NCBI GenBank assembly: GCA_024641705.1
Contig: JAHECO010000006.1
Span: 123,879-187,878, forward strand
DNA length: 64,000 nucleotides
Source of the DNA: Candidatus Kryptoniota bacterium
GTDB lineage: Bacteria; Bacteroidota; Ignavibacteria; Kryptoniales; JAKASW01
Direction: 5' to 3'
Below, piece by piece: positions 16,450 through 25,994 of this stretch. The notes under the pieces are model-generated. The model was given only the letters and a program-made list of their open reading frames with translations, did not search any database and was not told where the DNA came from. The position numbers and the translations under genes were made by a program. Position 1 is the first letter of the stretch. Every line of letters starts with the position of its first letter.

Positions 16450-18090
16450 ATGTACAAAGTGATAGCTTGCTTGACGCTTGTGTTTTCGTTTTGTGGACTT
16501 GCATTTTCGCAGAGCACCGTGACAGGAGCATTGCTCGGTTTTGACGGGAAACCTATGCCGGTGGCTAACGTGGAACTCATGCTGCCGGGCGACAACACGC
16601 CGATTGAGAATGTGAGTGCCGGCAAAGATGGGAAGTACTCTATTAGTATCGATTCAAGCGGACTTTGGATGCTGCGGTATGCAGGTCTCAGTCACACCAG
16701 TCATCAGGTCGCCCTCTATATCGACAAGCCCGAGAGCCTGGAAGTAAATGTGCGTCTTGCAGCGTACGAGTATGTCGATTCGATCTCTTCACCCGGTTTA
16801 GAGGGCGATTTCAATAATTACAACATGGGGAATCCCCTTCTTATGAAGAAACAACCGGATGGGACGTTTTCCGCCGACATCGAGACGAAAGCGGATTCAA
16901 TCCGGTATGAGATCGTGGGCATTGCCAGAAACGGCCACACGATTAACGGAACCGGGAACGGAAGGTACGAAGTTGACAACACTGGCGACTACTGGACCAT
17001 AGTAGCCCCGAAAGACGGCAAGGTACATGTCGTGTTCGACCCGGCTAAGCTCGTGAGATCGAACGAGCCTGCGAAAGTGTTGTTTCCGGATTCAGATTCC
17101 TTTGCTGCACAGTTCGCGGGCATTTACGCTGGGATGTCGGAGAACCGGGCGGCATTCGCAACGGCCTACCTGGATTACCGAAAATCAGGGAAGGACTTGA
17201 GGAAATTCAGGTACGATTGGTCCAAAAAGCTGAAGTCCCTTGAGACGAAGATAAACGGTGAGAAGAATTCGTTGCTCGGACAGGAGCTCCTGGTGAGTTA
17301 TCTGACTCTTGCCACGATGGGAGCTCGACTGGATTCAACGGTTGCAGCGAGGGTAATTTCAGACATACCGCCATCGTCGCCTATCTGGTCGATCAATCCC
17401 GAACTTGTCCCAATTGCACTTCAATCGGCGAGAGTGAGCGGTGAGCAGGTCGATGATTATGTGGAGAAAGTCATTTCAGAGAACCCCAGCAAGTCGGTGA
17501 GATCGGCCGTGTTGTTCGGCGAATTCATGATTGCGAGAGCCAAGGGCGACACCGTAAAATCGGAACGATACTACGGCGAACTTGTGGGCCGATATTCCGA
17601 CACTCCATTTGGGAAACTGGTTAAGGAAAGGCTTTCTCCCGAAATAAGGATCCGGATCGGTCGTCAGGTGCCGGCTTTCTCCGTGGTATCCCTCGATGAT
17701 TCGAGCAAGATTATAAGCAACGAATCTTTGAAGGGGAAATACTACCTAATAGATTTCTGGGCGACGTGGTGCGGACCTTGCGTTGGGGAAATGCAGTACC
17801 TTCAGGACGCGTTTCAGAAATTCAAAAAAACCGGCTTCGAGATATTGAGTATATCCCTGGACCAGTCGCCTGAAGATGTTGTCAAGTTCCGGCACGGCAA
17901 ATGGCCCATGCCCTGGCTTCATGCTTTTGCGGGTTGGAACGCCGGGATAGTGAAAGAGTTCGGCGTCGTTGGAATACCGAATCCCGTTCTCATTGATCCG
18001 ACCGGCAAAATAATTGCGACGGGCGGGGAATTGCGGGGAGACGCCCTTGAAAGGACTCTTGCCAAATTTATCGGAAGTCCGGAGAATTGA
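16450..18090 (+). CDS. Exported thioredoxin-like (TlpA/ResA-type) protein
   Basis: A 546-residue protein with a signal peptide (MYKVIACLTLVFSFCGLAF, cleavage near FSQ). An N-terminal carboxypeptidase-regulatory-like beta domain (about 22-100, VTGALLGFDGKPMPVANVEL) is followed by a helical middle region. The C-terminal 150 residues form an AhpC/TSA-thioredoxin domain with the redox motif IDFWATWCGPCVGEM and the cis-proline segment VVGIPNPVLIDP. It probably reduces disulfides in periplasmic or outer-membrane proteins. GGGAGG lies seven bases before the ATG. The oxidoreductase gene at 18117 follows closely. Confidence 0.88.
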   Translation: MYKVIACLTLVFSFCGLAFSQSTVTGALLGFDGKPMPVANVELMLPGDNTPIENVSAGKDGKYSISIDSSGLWMLRYAGLSHTSHQVALYIDKPESLEVNVRLAAYEYVDSISSPGLEGDFNNYNMGNPLLMKKQPDGTFSADIETKADSIRYEIVGIARNGHTINGTGNGRYEVDNTGDYWTIVAPKDGKVHVVFDPAKLVRSNEPAKVLFPDSDSFAAQFAGIYAGMSENRAAFATAYLDYRKSGKDLRKFRYDWSKKLKSLETKINGEKNSLLGQELLVSYLTLATMGARLDSTVAARVISDIPPSSPIWSINPELVPIALQSARVSGEQVDDYVEKVISENPSKSVRSAVLFGEFMIARAKGDTVKSERYYGELVGRYSDTPFGKLVKERLSPEIRIRIGRQVPAFSVVSLDDSSKIISNESLKGKYYLIDFWATWCGPCVGEMQYLQDAFQKFKKTGFEILSISLDQSPEDVVKFRHGKWPMPWLHAFAGWNAGIVKEFGVVGIPNPVLIDPTGKIIATGGELRGDALERTLAKFIGSPEN

Positions 18091-18116
18091 ACAAAGACTT
18101 GAAAATGGAGGGAAAT

Positions 18117-18749
18117 ATGAAGAGGCTGTTTGCGTGTTTGATCGCGTTGCTTTTCCTGTTCCCTGGTCCGGGCAGTGCCCAGGAGACGGTTAAGCTTCCA
18201 CCGCCCGACACTGCGGGAGGCATGCCGCTGATGCAGGCCTTGAAGGAAAGAAAGAGCACACGCTCCTTTGCCGACAAACCGATCCATCCTCAGATTATGT
18301 CGAACCTGCTGTGGGCCGCGTTTGGCATCAATCGACCCGACGGACACCGCACCGCGCCTTCTGCCATGAACTGGCAGGAGATCGACATCTACGTCGCGTC
18401 CGAAGGAGGCTTGTTCCTCTATGACGCAGGATCGAACTCTGTCAGGCTGGTCTCCAAGGATGACATCCGCGGCAAAACCGGAACGCAGAGCTTCGTCAAG
18501 GATGCGCCCATAAACCTCGTTTACGTGGCGGACATGTCGCGCGTGAGACGCGCCTCGGGCGAAGATCGGTCGCTCTGGATGGGTGCCGACTGCGGCTGCA
18601 TTGTGCAGAACGTCTATCTGTTCTGTGCGTCAGCCGGATTGTCGTGCGTGGTACGAGGCTCTATCGATAAGTCTGCACTCGCAAAGGCTATGAACCTGCG
18701 TCCAGATCAGAAGATAATATTATCGCAGACGGTCGGATATCCGAAATGA
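18117..18749 (+). CDS. SagB/ThcOx-type nitroreductase-fold oxidoreductase with signal peptide
   Basis: This 210-residue protein has an N-terminal signal peptide (MKRLFACLIALLFLFPGP, cleavage near GSAQ). The remainder is a short nitroreductase-fold domain with ALKERKSTRSFADKPI, the NRPDGHRTAPSAMNWQE segment and GADCGCIVQNVYLFCASAGL. Such enzymes bind FMN and are usually cytoplasmic, so export is unusual but recurs in this subfamily. The start follows GGAGGGAAAT, which rules out a longer frame overlapping the TlpA-like gene. Pairing with an exported thioredoxin suggests a periplasmic redox role. Confidence 0.82.
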   Translation: MKRLFACLIALLFLFPGPGSAQETVKLPPPDTAGGMPLMQALKERKSTRSFADKPIHPQIMSNLLWAAFGINRPDGHRTAPSAMNWQEIDIYVASEGGLFLYDAGSNSVRLVSKDDIRGKTGTQSFVKDAPINLVYVADMSRVRRASGEDRSLWMGADCGCIVQNVYLFCASAGLSCVVRGSIDKSALAKAMNLRPDQKIILSQTVGYPK

Positions 18750-18826
18750 AATCGCTGTAATCACGGATCGCCGTGCGCTGCGCGGATCGTACGGTGACGG
18801 TGGTTGGGCCGGGTTTCGGACGCCGT

Positions 18827-18856
18827 TTGAAAACAATGTTGGAAATTCCTTATTGT
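18827..18856 (+). promoter_or_regulatory. Promoter candidate for the small membrane protein gene
   Basis: TTGAAA at 18827-18832 and TATTGT at 18851-18856 are separated by 18 bases, about 50 bases upstream of the ATG at 18910. Confidence 0.4.
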
Positions 18857-18909
18857 GTGTGAGTGACGAAAAGGGAGACTCTTAGCCAATACGCTTCCAG
18901 GAGGTTCGA

Positions 18910-19029
18910 ATGCTCGACTCGAAAGAGGGACGCGGATGGGATCTGCTCCCCCTGATAACAAAGATCTTGAGGATTGTGATCGTCCTGATTGCTGTCGGAT
19001 TCCTGGCCTGGATGATCTGGAGGCGCTAG
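18910..19029 (+). CDS. Small single-pass membrane protein, 39 residues
   Basis: ATG at 18910 is preceded by a perfect AGGAGG at 18899-18904 with normal spacing. The frame encodes a charged soluble head (MLDSKEGRGWDLLPLITK), a hydrophobic helix at about residues 19-36 (ILRIVIVLIAVGFLAWMIW) and a terminal RR, then stops at 19027-19029. The ribosome-binding site, membrane-helix texture and positive terminus all support a real gene. It stands alone between the SagB-like gene and the T9SS cargo gene. Function unknown; regulatory or stabilising microproteins often look like this. Confidence 0.65.
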   Translation: MLDSKEGRGWDLLPLITKILRIVIVLIAVGFLAWMIWRR

Positions 19030-19287
19030 CGGACAGGTGGAGGGCTACTCTCGGGGTCCTCGATTGCAGGCGCTTTAGGGGGAGCCGATAAATCTTATTC
19101 CATAATTGGCAGTTTGACTGGATACTGTTGTGGTGTTGTATCTTTATGCTCGCGATGATATAATTTCGCCGAAACAGGACATACATTTAACGAGCGCTGA
19201 TTGAAGAAGACTAACCATACGCCAGCATACCGAATCGCTGTATCGATTCCCGCATCACTTTTCCCTGCGCCGACGAAAATCACCGGG

Positions 19288-21384
19288 ATGTCGTATAGGC
19301 CCATCGCTGCGGTTGCACTTGTTCTGTTGTTAACGTGCGGCAAAGCTATGGGGCAGTCGTTTGCGAATTTTCAGTGGCTACCTTCCGGAGGCGCGTCCGT
19401 CGGGGCTGTCAAAACCATAATCATGACAGGTGGAACCGGGGCGATCATTGCCGGAACCGCCGGGAACGGGATCTATCGTTCGACGGACGTCGGCGCATCA
19501 TGGAACTCGACCGGTTTGGCAGGGGAACGGGTCCTCTGCATGAATCAACTCGACTCTTCCGACATTCTTGCAGGAACACTGAACGGTCTCTTTGTGTCGA
19601 CCGACGACGGAGCCAGCTGGTCACCCTCGAGCCTCGGGGAGTACACAGTACAATGTATTGCCGGCAGTGGAAGCGACATTTATGTGGGCACATACAGTGC
19701 GGGGGTCTTTCATTCGACGGACGCAGGGAGTACCTGGAAAGCCATAAGTGACAGCATGCCTTCTTACAATGGAGCTGCGCGCGCCAGCATAAACGCCGTT
19801 GTAATAGAGGGAAACACTCTTATTGTTGGGACGAACGCGGGCGTGTACTTCACGACGGACAACGGGACAAACTGGATATTCGACGGCATGACAAATCAAT
19901 ACATAACTGATTTGAGCATCCAGCCGACCGGATCGGGTTCCTGGAAGCTTTTTGCCGGAACATACAACGGGGTTTATGTCTCCGAGAACACGGATTCAAA
20001 CTGGGCCGTCAGGAACTCCGGCCTCCTCGACAGTGCCGTCACGAGTATTAATGTCTCGGGCTCCACAATCTACGCTGCCACGGAGGGTGGGCTCTTCAAA
20101 TCTCTCGACGGCGGGGGCAGCTGGACCACAACTAACTTCGGCACAACGAGCCCGTTCGTGACGTCCGTTGCCGTAAGCGACACGAGCGTCATTGCCGGGA
20201 CGGCCGGAAGTGGAATCTTCCTTTCGACTGACGGTGTGAATTGGATTGCGGTCAATTCGAACATCCGGGGATCGAGCGTGGCAGGATTCGCTGACGCCGG
20301 CTCCCGGGTCTACGCCGCCACTAGTGGGGGCGTCTTCTTTTCGCCTGACACGGGACGCACGTGGACGCCTGCCAGCAACGGTATTACGAATCCGCAGGTG
20401 ACAGCCATAGCCGCAAACGGTAATTATCTCTATGCCGGCACATCGCTGGGCATGTTCGTGTCGACCAATAACGGTTCGACGTGGTCTCCCGTGGACAGCC
20501 TGGCAACCAGGACTTTCACCGCAATTGCTGCGACGGGAAGTCTAGTCCTTGCAGGGACCAGCGCGGGCATTTATCGATCGACGGACGGCGGCGTGACTTG
20601 GACCCTTTCCGACAGCGGTCTGACGAACCTGTCGATCTCCGGTTTTGCGGTTACCGATGCCGGAATATTCACCGGCACAAACGGGGGAGGGGTCTTCATG
20701 TCGACGGACAACGGCCTCACGTGGAAAGCGATGGTCGGCGGATTGTCCAACCTCTCGGTCACTTGTCTTGCCGCTTACGGCTCTAGTCTTTATGCCGGGA
20801 CGGCCAAAGGTCCCTTCCTGTCGACCTCCGGCGGCACGCCCTGGTCGGCGATCATTACAGGCTTGAACAACAACGCGATCACTTCTATGACCGCCACCGG
20901 GACTTATCTCTTCGCAGGCACTCCAGCGGGTGTCTACCTGTCTGTTAATAACGGCGACAACTGGGTGGCGCTGAGCGATGGACAATATCTCGACAATGCG
21001 AATGTGCTGTCGGTTACGACTGCAGGCTCGGAAATCTTTGCGGGTACCGAGGGGAGCGGAATCTGGCGGGGGTCGCTTAACGACATTACGGGCATCGTTG
21101 CGTCGACAACGACCGTTCCGACGGAGTATTCTCTTGCCCAGAGTTACCCTAATCCCTTCAATCCGACGACTGTCATACAATATCATCTGTCGGCAGCGGG
21201 CCGTGTGACCCTGGATGTCTACGATGTGCTCGGTCGAAAGGTCGCAACGCTGGTCGACGGGCGCCAGAGTGCCGGCGAACATTCGGTCGTCTTCAACGGG
21301 TCCGGGTTGGCGAGCGGCGTGTACTTCTATGTGATGAAGGCGGGGAATTTTTCGCAGGCCCGAAAAATGGTCTTTATCAAGTAG
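19288..21384 (+). CDS. Secreted beta-propeller repeat protein with T9SS sorting domain
   Basis: A protein of about 698 residues with a signal peptide (MSYRPIAAVALVLLLTCG, cleavage near AMGQ). At least 13 tandem repeats of about 42 residues follow, each with an Asp-box-like strand such as GIYRSTDVGASW, GLFVSTDDGASW or GVFMSTDNGLTW. This is the BNR/Ycf48-type propeller pattern, probably two propellers. The last 80 residues are a type A T9SS sorting domain: SLAQSYPNPFNPTTVIQYHL, VYDVLGRKVATLVDG, GVYFYVMKAG and a terminal basic strand. The protein should be exported across the outer membrane and anchored or released. The longer frame upstream would bury the signal peptide. Binding partner unknown. 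Confidence 0.85.
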   Translation: MSYRPIAAVALVLLLTCGKAMGQSFANFQWLPSGGASVGAVKTIIMTGGTGAIIAGTAGNGIYRSTDVGASWNSTGLAGERVLCMNQLDSSDILAGTLNGLFVSTDDGASWSPSSLGEYTVQCIAGSGSDIYVGTYSAGVFHSTDAGSTWKAISDSMPSYNGAARASINAVVIEGNTLIVGTNAGVYFTTDNGTNWIFDGMTNQYITDLSIQPTGSGSWKLFAGTYNGVYVSENTDSNWAVRNSGLLDSAVTSINVSGSTIYAATEGGLFKSLDGGGSWTTTNFGTTSPFVTSVAVSDTSVIAGTAGSGIFLSTDGVNWIAVNSNIRGSSVAGFADAGSRVYAATSGGVFFSPDTGRTWTPASNGITNPQVTAIAANGNYLYAGTSLGMFVSTNNGSTWSPVDSLATRTFTAIAATGSLVLAGTSAGIYRSTDGGVTWTLSDSGLTNLSISGFAVTDAGIFTGTNGGGVFMSTDNGLTWKAMVGGLSNLSVTCLAAYGSSLYAGTAKGPFLSTSGGTPWSAIITGLNNNAITSMTATGTYLFAGTPAGVYLSVNNGDNWVALSDGQYLDNANVLSVTTAGSEIFAGTEGSGIWRGSLNDITGIVASTTTVPTEYSLAQSYPNPFNPTTVIQYHLSAAGRVTLDVYDVLGRKVATLVDGRQSAGEHSVVFNGSGLASGVYFYVMKAGNFSQARKMVFIK

Positions 21385-21399
21385 AGGTAGAAACAAAAA

Positions 21400-21429
21400 G
21401 GCGGTGACGACTCCTTAGTCATCACCGCC
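21400..21429. terminator. Bidirectional terminator
   Basis: GGCGGTGACGACT pairs with AGTCATCACCGCC (one mismatch) around a CCTT loop, between the convergent propeller-protein and DUF2723 genes. A-rich sequence precedes it. Confidence 0.7.
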
Positions 21430-21453
21430 ATAAAGACAATCGGGGGAGAGCCC

Positions 21454-24249
21454 TCACTTCATCATCGGCTTCACCGTCTTCGGCTTGATCGCGCCGGGTT
21501 TCAGCGCGGTGTCGGTCGGCGCGGCCTGCATCTTCATCCGCTCTTTCAGTAATCCTATCTGTTGCGAAATACTCGTCTCGTTCGGGTAGAGGGCCTGCAG
21601 CTTCTCGAGCAAGTCGATCGCTTTCTGATAGTCGTTCTCCTCCCTGTAGAGGTCAAGGAGTATCCGATAGGGATTGTAATACGACTGAACGTTGTTGGGG
21701 TTCTCCTTAATAGCTTTCAAGGCTCCATCTTCCACGAGTGCACCGTACTTGTGGAATTGCGGCATGGCCCCCATCGCATAATAGAGTCTCGCCACGTCGC
21801 TCATGATTTTGTAGTCCATGGGAATGACTTCGGTCGGCAGCTTCGATTCCATGCTGTCGAGGGTCGCCACCGCACGCGTCGTGTCGCCATGCATTCCGTA
21901 ATATTCTGCAAGGCGCATAAACCCGTAACGGTAGTTCAGCATGAGCATGCGCACATTGTCGTCGTAATAGATGTTGGGATCGTTCAGGTTGGTGAACAGG
22001 AAACCGTAGTGAGGCTCGGTGTGCGGTTTCTTCGGTGTTTGCAGGAAACAATCGCGCATAATCGGCTCGTTCAGGGTGTAATCTCCCTCGAGACTGGTGT
22101 TCTTGACGGGAGTCAGCTGAAGTGCAAGTCCCTGCATCTGAAGATACGAACCGAGGCCGATGAAATTGCTGGGCGCGACGGTAACGGCGAAGTATATCGG
22201 ACGCTTCCAGGCGTTAGTCTGGATGATATTCTGCATGAGAAGGTCCTGAGCCCTGACGGCTTCTATATCTCCCGCCTGCATCGTCGGTCTCATCGTGTAT
22301 TCTATGTAGCCCTTGTTTGTGATGCTCGTGTCGGTAACGCCGAATTCCTTGTAGACTTCCTTGGGGACCTGGACCTTGAAGGTCTGTGTTTTCCACTGGA
22401 TCGGCTGAATATTCGACAGCTGTTCGTCGGTCATGCTTATCGGAACCTTCTCGGCACCGTGCGGGGTGCGGTTCTTCAACTGAAGGTCGTACCAGTCCGT
22501 GTTCGCGAGGCTGAGATTGACGATCCTTACATCTGTTCGTATGCCCAATCCTTCCTGCAAATACCAGAGAGGGAACGTGTCATTGTCGCCGTTTGTGAAT
22601 AGCACCGCATTCGGCTTGCAGGATTGCAGGATATTATATGAATAATCGAACGGCGCGAAATTGCCGTGCCGGTCCTGCGTGTAGAGATTCTGTGCGAACA
22701 TGTTGAGAGGCGCGATCGCGAAGAGCACCGCCGCCGTCCCGGCTATCCCGATTGTCCTCGTCCTGTTTTCCTTGATCTTCGTCGCGACGAAGTCTATGAT
22801 TCCGGACGCGCCTACACCGGCCCACAAGGCAAAGACGAAGAACGATCCTACGAAGAAATAGAAACGTTCTCTCGGCTGCGGGTCCTGCATGTTGAAATAG
22901 ACCACCAGCGCGGATCCCATGATGATGAACATGGAAAGAAAGGCGAGTCCGAACTTCCAATCCTTCTTAAAGTGATACCAAAGGCCGAACAGAGCCAGAA
23001 GAAAAGGGATAGCGTAATATCTTGAAGGAAAACCCGTGCGTCCGTCGTACCACCCTTTCGGAGCGGTGAACAACGCCACCGGGGCATCCTGGACGTCGCC
23101 GGCACGGCCGATGAAATTCCAGCCGAGATAGCGAAGATACATGTGGTCCAGCTGATACCCGACGAAGTAGTCCCAGTCGGATGAATATTTCTGGTAACCT
23201 GCCTGGTACTGCGGTTCGCTGCTCCAGCGGCGCGGCCAGAAGATCGGCTGTGCTCCGTACTGATCGCGGTTCAAGTAACCCACGAGCCGCGCAAGATTAC
23301 TGGGGTTGTTTTCGTTTATGGGAGGATGGGCGTTGGCCCGGATGTAAACGAGAGTATAGGTCGAGTAACCGAAGGCAACGAAGAGGCCGGCCATAAGCGC
23401 CGTACTCAGGATCCACCTCTTTGCTTTCTGTGCCTTGTAAGCGCCGTATATCGCCGCGATCACGATACCGGGCGGGATCATCTGTACCAGGAAGCTGTGC
23501 TTGATATTGAACGGGCCGGCGTTCACGTCGCCGTTCAGGATTGCGGCCATCCATTTCACGATGCCCGGATAAATAATGAAAAACGCGAGTACGGTTACTA
23601 TGCCGAATTTCGTGAATGATTTCCAATCGAACTCGTAATATCTGAAGTAGATCAGCACCGCGACGACAAAGAACACGAGGATGCTGAGTACGTGAACTCC
23701 GATGGAAAGCCCGATGGCGTACGCGGCGAGGAGCAGGTATTTCTGACTCCCGGGCTCTTCCGCCTTTTCAAACCACACCACCCCAAGCCAGAGCACAAGG
23801 GACACGAAGAACATACTTGAAGCGAACAGGCCGGACTCCACGGCGTTGAACCAGAACGAGTCCGACACGGAGAGTATGAAAGCCCCTATTGCCGCGGAGC
23901 CGAAGACGATTATAGCCCCCTTCGTGTCCGACGGAAAACCTTTCCATCTCGAGATAACCCTGACGCCAACCAGGTAGAGGAACATTATAGTCAGGGCGCT
24001 GGCTAATGCCGACATCAGGTTGATCCGGAGCGCATGGTCCTGTACGTAAGGCGTCATCATGGCAATCCTGCCCATGAGTGTGAACAGCGGGGCGCCCGGT
24101 GGATGAGGTACCTCGAGTGCCGGCGAGGTCGCGGCGTATTCACCGCAATCCCAGAATGCAACTGAGGACTGCGCGGTCATTCGGTACATGAAGAGCGTAA
24201 TGAAGAAGATCGCTAGCGCAATGTAGCGGTTCAGGTGCTTGAAATTCAT
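21454..24249 (-). CDS. DUF2723 polytopic membrane protein (PMT/glycosyltransferase-like) with C-terminal TPR-like tail
   Basis: This 931-residue protein has an N-terminal membrane part of about 12 helices. Its first loop, SSVAFWDCGEYAATSPALEVPHPPGAPLF in short form (DCGEY ... HPPGAPL), is the DUF2723 hallmark and resembles the acidic catalytic loop of protein O-mannosyltransferase-type GT-C enzymes. A large soluble region (about 500-800) and helical TPR-like repeats (about 800-900) follow. The family is common in Bacteroidota and thought to glycosylate exported proteins or envelope lipids. It lies convergent to a T9SS cargo gene, but that does not prove a link. Confidence 0.82.
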   Translation of the reverse strand: MNFKHLNRYIALAIFFITLFMYRMTAQSSVAFWDCGEYAATSPALEVPHPPGAPLFTLMGRIAMMTPYVQDHALRINLMSALASALTIMFLYLVGVRVISRWKGFPSDTKGAIIVFGSAAIGAFILSVSDSFWFNAVESGLFASSMFFVSLVLWLGVVWFEKAEEPGSQKYLLLAAYAIGLSIGVHVLSILVFFVVAVLIYFRYYEFDWKSFTKFGIVTVLAFFIIYPGIVKWMAAILNGDVNAGPFNIKHSFLVQMIPPGIVIAAIYGAYKAQKAKRWILSTALMAGLFVAFGYSTYTLVYIRANAHPPINENNPSNLARLVGYLNRDQYGAQPIFWPRRWSSEPQYQAGYQKYSSDWDYFVGYQLDHMYLRYLGWNFIGRAGDVQDAPVALFTAPKGWYDGRTGFPSRYYAIPFLLALFGLWYHFKKDWKFGLAFLSMFIIMGSALVVYFNMQDPQPRERFYFFVGSFFVFALWAGVGASGIIDFVATKIKENRTRTIGIAGTAAVLFAIAPLNMFAQNLYTQDRHGNFAPFDYSYNILQSCKPNAVLFTNGDNDTFPLWYLQEGLGIRTDVRIVNLSLANTDWYDLQLKNRTPHGAEKVPISMTDEQLSNIQPIQWKTQTFKVQVPKEVYKEFGVTDTSITNKGYIEYTMRPTMQAGDIEAVRAQDLLMQNIIQTNAWKRPIYFAVTVAPSNFIGLGSYLQMQGLALQLTPVKNTSLEGDYTLNEPIMRDCFLQTPKKPHTEPHYGFLFTNLNDPNIYYDDNVRMLMLNYRYGFMRLAEYYGMHGDTTRAVATLDSMESKLPTEVIPMDYKIMSDVARLYYAMGAMPQFHKYGALVEDGALKAIKENPNNVQSYYNPYRILLDLYREENDYQKAIDLLEKLQALYPNETSISQQIGLLKERMKMQAAPTDTALKPGAIKPKTVKPMMK

Positions 24250-24423
24250 CTCTTGTCCAATGGTTTTGTTGACTCTGTGGCTTCTATTTTAAGCCCGAAC
24301 GGATGAAAAAACAAGATAAACAATCCGAGGGTCGGCGGCGCGCGCAGCACTTCAAATTGAAAACTTGCAGGAATTTGCCAAAGTCTTTATTATCAATATG
24401 GATGATCTTTTCAGAAGAGGAAG

Positions 24424-25785
24424 TTGGCCGTCGTCGATAAGCTCACACTATCTTCATTAATTATGACATTGCCGTTGCTACTTATCCCGCACCGATCGGT
24501 TTCGCAAAGCGTGTTGTTGCGGGCGCCGCGATCACTTATTGTCGCGATATCCCCGGCCGGCCGATTCAGTGAACCGTCGGTCGCGGTCGACCCGACGACA
24601 CCGGGAAATGTCTGCGTAGTCTATCAAACTCCGGCTTCTGCCGAATATTCGAAAGATTCCGGCAATGATTGGAGCGCAAGCCAGGGAGCGGCAGTTGAGA
24701 GCTACAGGGTTTCCGGAGACGTATCGGTCGTCTTCGATGACGCCGGTCATGCGCTGATGTCTTGCATTGCCTTCGACAAGCTCGGTACGCAGGACTACTG
24801 GGCACACGGTGCGACAAGAAACGGGATCTTCGTGAAACGCTCAATGGACGGAGGAAAGACGTGGGATCCACAGAGTATAGTCGTCGATTCGCAGGCGACA
24901 AAACCCGGCATACCTTTCGAGGACAAACCTTACATAGTTGCCGACAATACGCACGGCCCTTTCGGAGGCAACCTCTATATCGGTTGGACGGAGTGGAGGC
25001 TTACTGAGTCGGTGATTTTGTTCTCGCGTTCCACGGACGACGGCACGACGTGGTCGGCACCCAGGGATATTAGCGATGTGCACGGTCTTCCGCGCGACGA
25101 TAACGGCGGCCTGGAAGGTTTCGACGGGGCCGTTTCGCCTGACGGCGTCCTGCATGTCGTGTGGACGAACGGCGGCAGCATCGTGTACAAATCATCCGCG
25201 GACGGCGGGAAGACTTTTGCCCGCGACCGGGAAATTAAAAAAACTGCTCCAGCTTGTTTTATACCGAGCGACGTTTACCGCGCGAACGGATTTCCGCAAA
25301 TCGCCTCAGACGGCAGCGGCAGGCTTTACGTCACATGGAGCGATTACCGCAACGGCGACATCGATGTTTTTGAATCGTACTCCGGAGACGGTGGTACTAG
25401 CTGGTCCCTCCCGGTAAGGGTCAACGACGACGCCGTACATAACGGTGCCGATCAGTTCATGCAGTGGCTCGCTGTCGACGGAAAGACGAACTCCGTGAAC
25501 GTGATATTCTACGACAGGCGACTCGACCCGGAGAACTTACGCACGTGGGTGGTCCTCGCGCGGTCGGTCGACGGAGGGAGATCGTTCCGGAACTATCTTT
25601 TCGCCGACTCGTCGTTTGTGCCGAACGGCGCGTTCATCGGAGATTATACCGGACTTGCCGCGTACGGCGGGCGGGTCTACGGCGCGTGGGCCGAGCAAGT
25701 GTCAGACACAACAGGGATGAAAAGAGAAATAAATCACGACACGATCGTCAAAATCGGCGTGGCTGATTTCAACGAGATAAAGTGA
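24424..25785 (+). CDS. Exported sialidase-like BNR-repeat protein
   Basis: A protein of about 453 residues whose N-terminus is hydrophobic (LIMTLPLLLIPHRSVSQ), consistent with a signal peptide. The body contains several Asp-boxes: SMDGGKTWD, STDDGTTWS, SADGGKTF, SGDGGTSWS and SVDGGRSF. These place it in the six-bladed sialidase-like propeller superfamily. I cannot see the full arginine triad of true sialidases, so enzymatic activity is uncertain. No T9SS sorting domain is present at the end. The start is uncertain: TTG at 24424 lies right behind a purine-rich stretch, and an ATG about 20 bases earlier is an alternative. Confidence 0.7.
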   Translation: MAVVDKLTLSSLIMTLPLLLIPHRSVSQSVLLRAPRSLIVAISPAGRFSEPSVAVDPTTPGNVCVVYQTPASAEYSKDSGNDWSASQGAAVESYRVSGDVSVVFDDAGHALMSCIAFDKLGTQDYWAHGATRNGIFVKRSMDGGKTWDPQSIVVDSQATKPGIPFEDKPYIVADNTHGPFGGNLYIGWTEWRLTESVILFSRSTDDGTTWSAPRDISDVHGLPRDDNGGLEGFDGAVSPDGVLHVVWTNGGSIVYKSSADGGKTFARDREIKKTAPACFIPSDVYRANGFPQIASDGSGRLYVTWSDYRNGDIDVFESYSGDGGTSWSLPVRVNDDAVHNGADQFMQWLAVDGKTNSVNVIFYDRRLDPENLRTWVVLARSVDGGRSFRNYLFADSSFVPNGAFIGDYTGLAAYGGRVYGAWAEQVSDTTGMKREINHDTIVKIGVADFNEIK

Positions 25786-25849
25786 GAACCGGGAAATAGC
25801 GGCTGCGATTTCCTTTTCCAGATAGACTTAGGATGATTTAATGAGGGCT

Positions 25850-25869
25850 CCGGCGATATGAAGCGCCGG
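25850..25869. terminator. Short hairpin after the BNR-repeat gene
   Basis: CCGGCG and CGCCGG pair around an eight-base loop about 65 bases past the stop; no long T-run. Weak terminator candidate. Confidence 0.35.
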
Positions 25870-25994
25870 CACCTTATTGATGTGGGCATCGGCGCTCACA
25901 CTTTGTGGACAGTTCCATATACAGGTCGACGCATGTGATGAGGCATATTCTCAGTTGCCAATAACAAAAACCGAAAAGGAGTCTGTGTAAGATT

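Noticed and set aside
19400..21050. CRISPR-like or satellite DNA because of regular spacing of about 125 bases
   Set aside because: The periodicity comes from protein repeats with Asp-boxes in one open frame; the DNA copies are diverged and there are no identical repeats with spacers.
21562..22602. A 346-residue plus-strand ORF
   Set aside because: It lies wholly antisense to the DUF2723 gene, which has clear domain features and codon texture.
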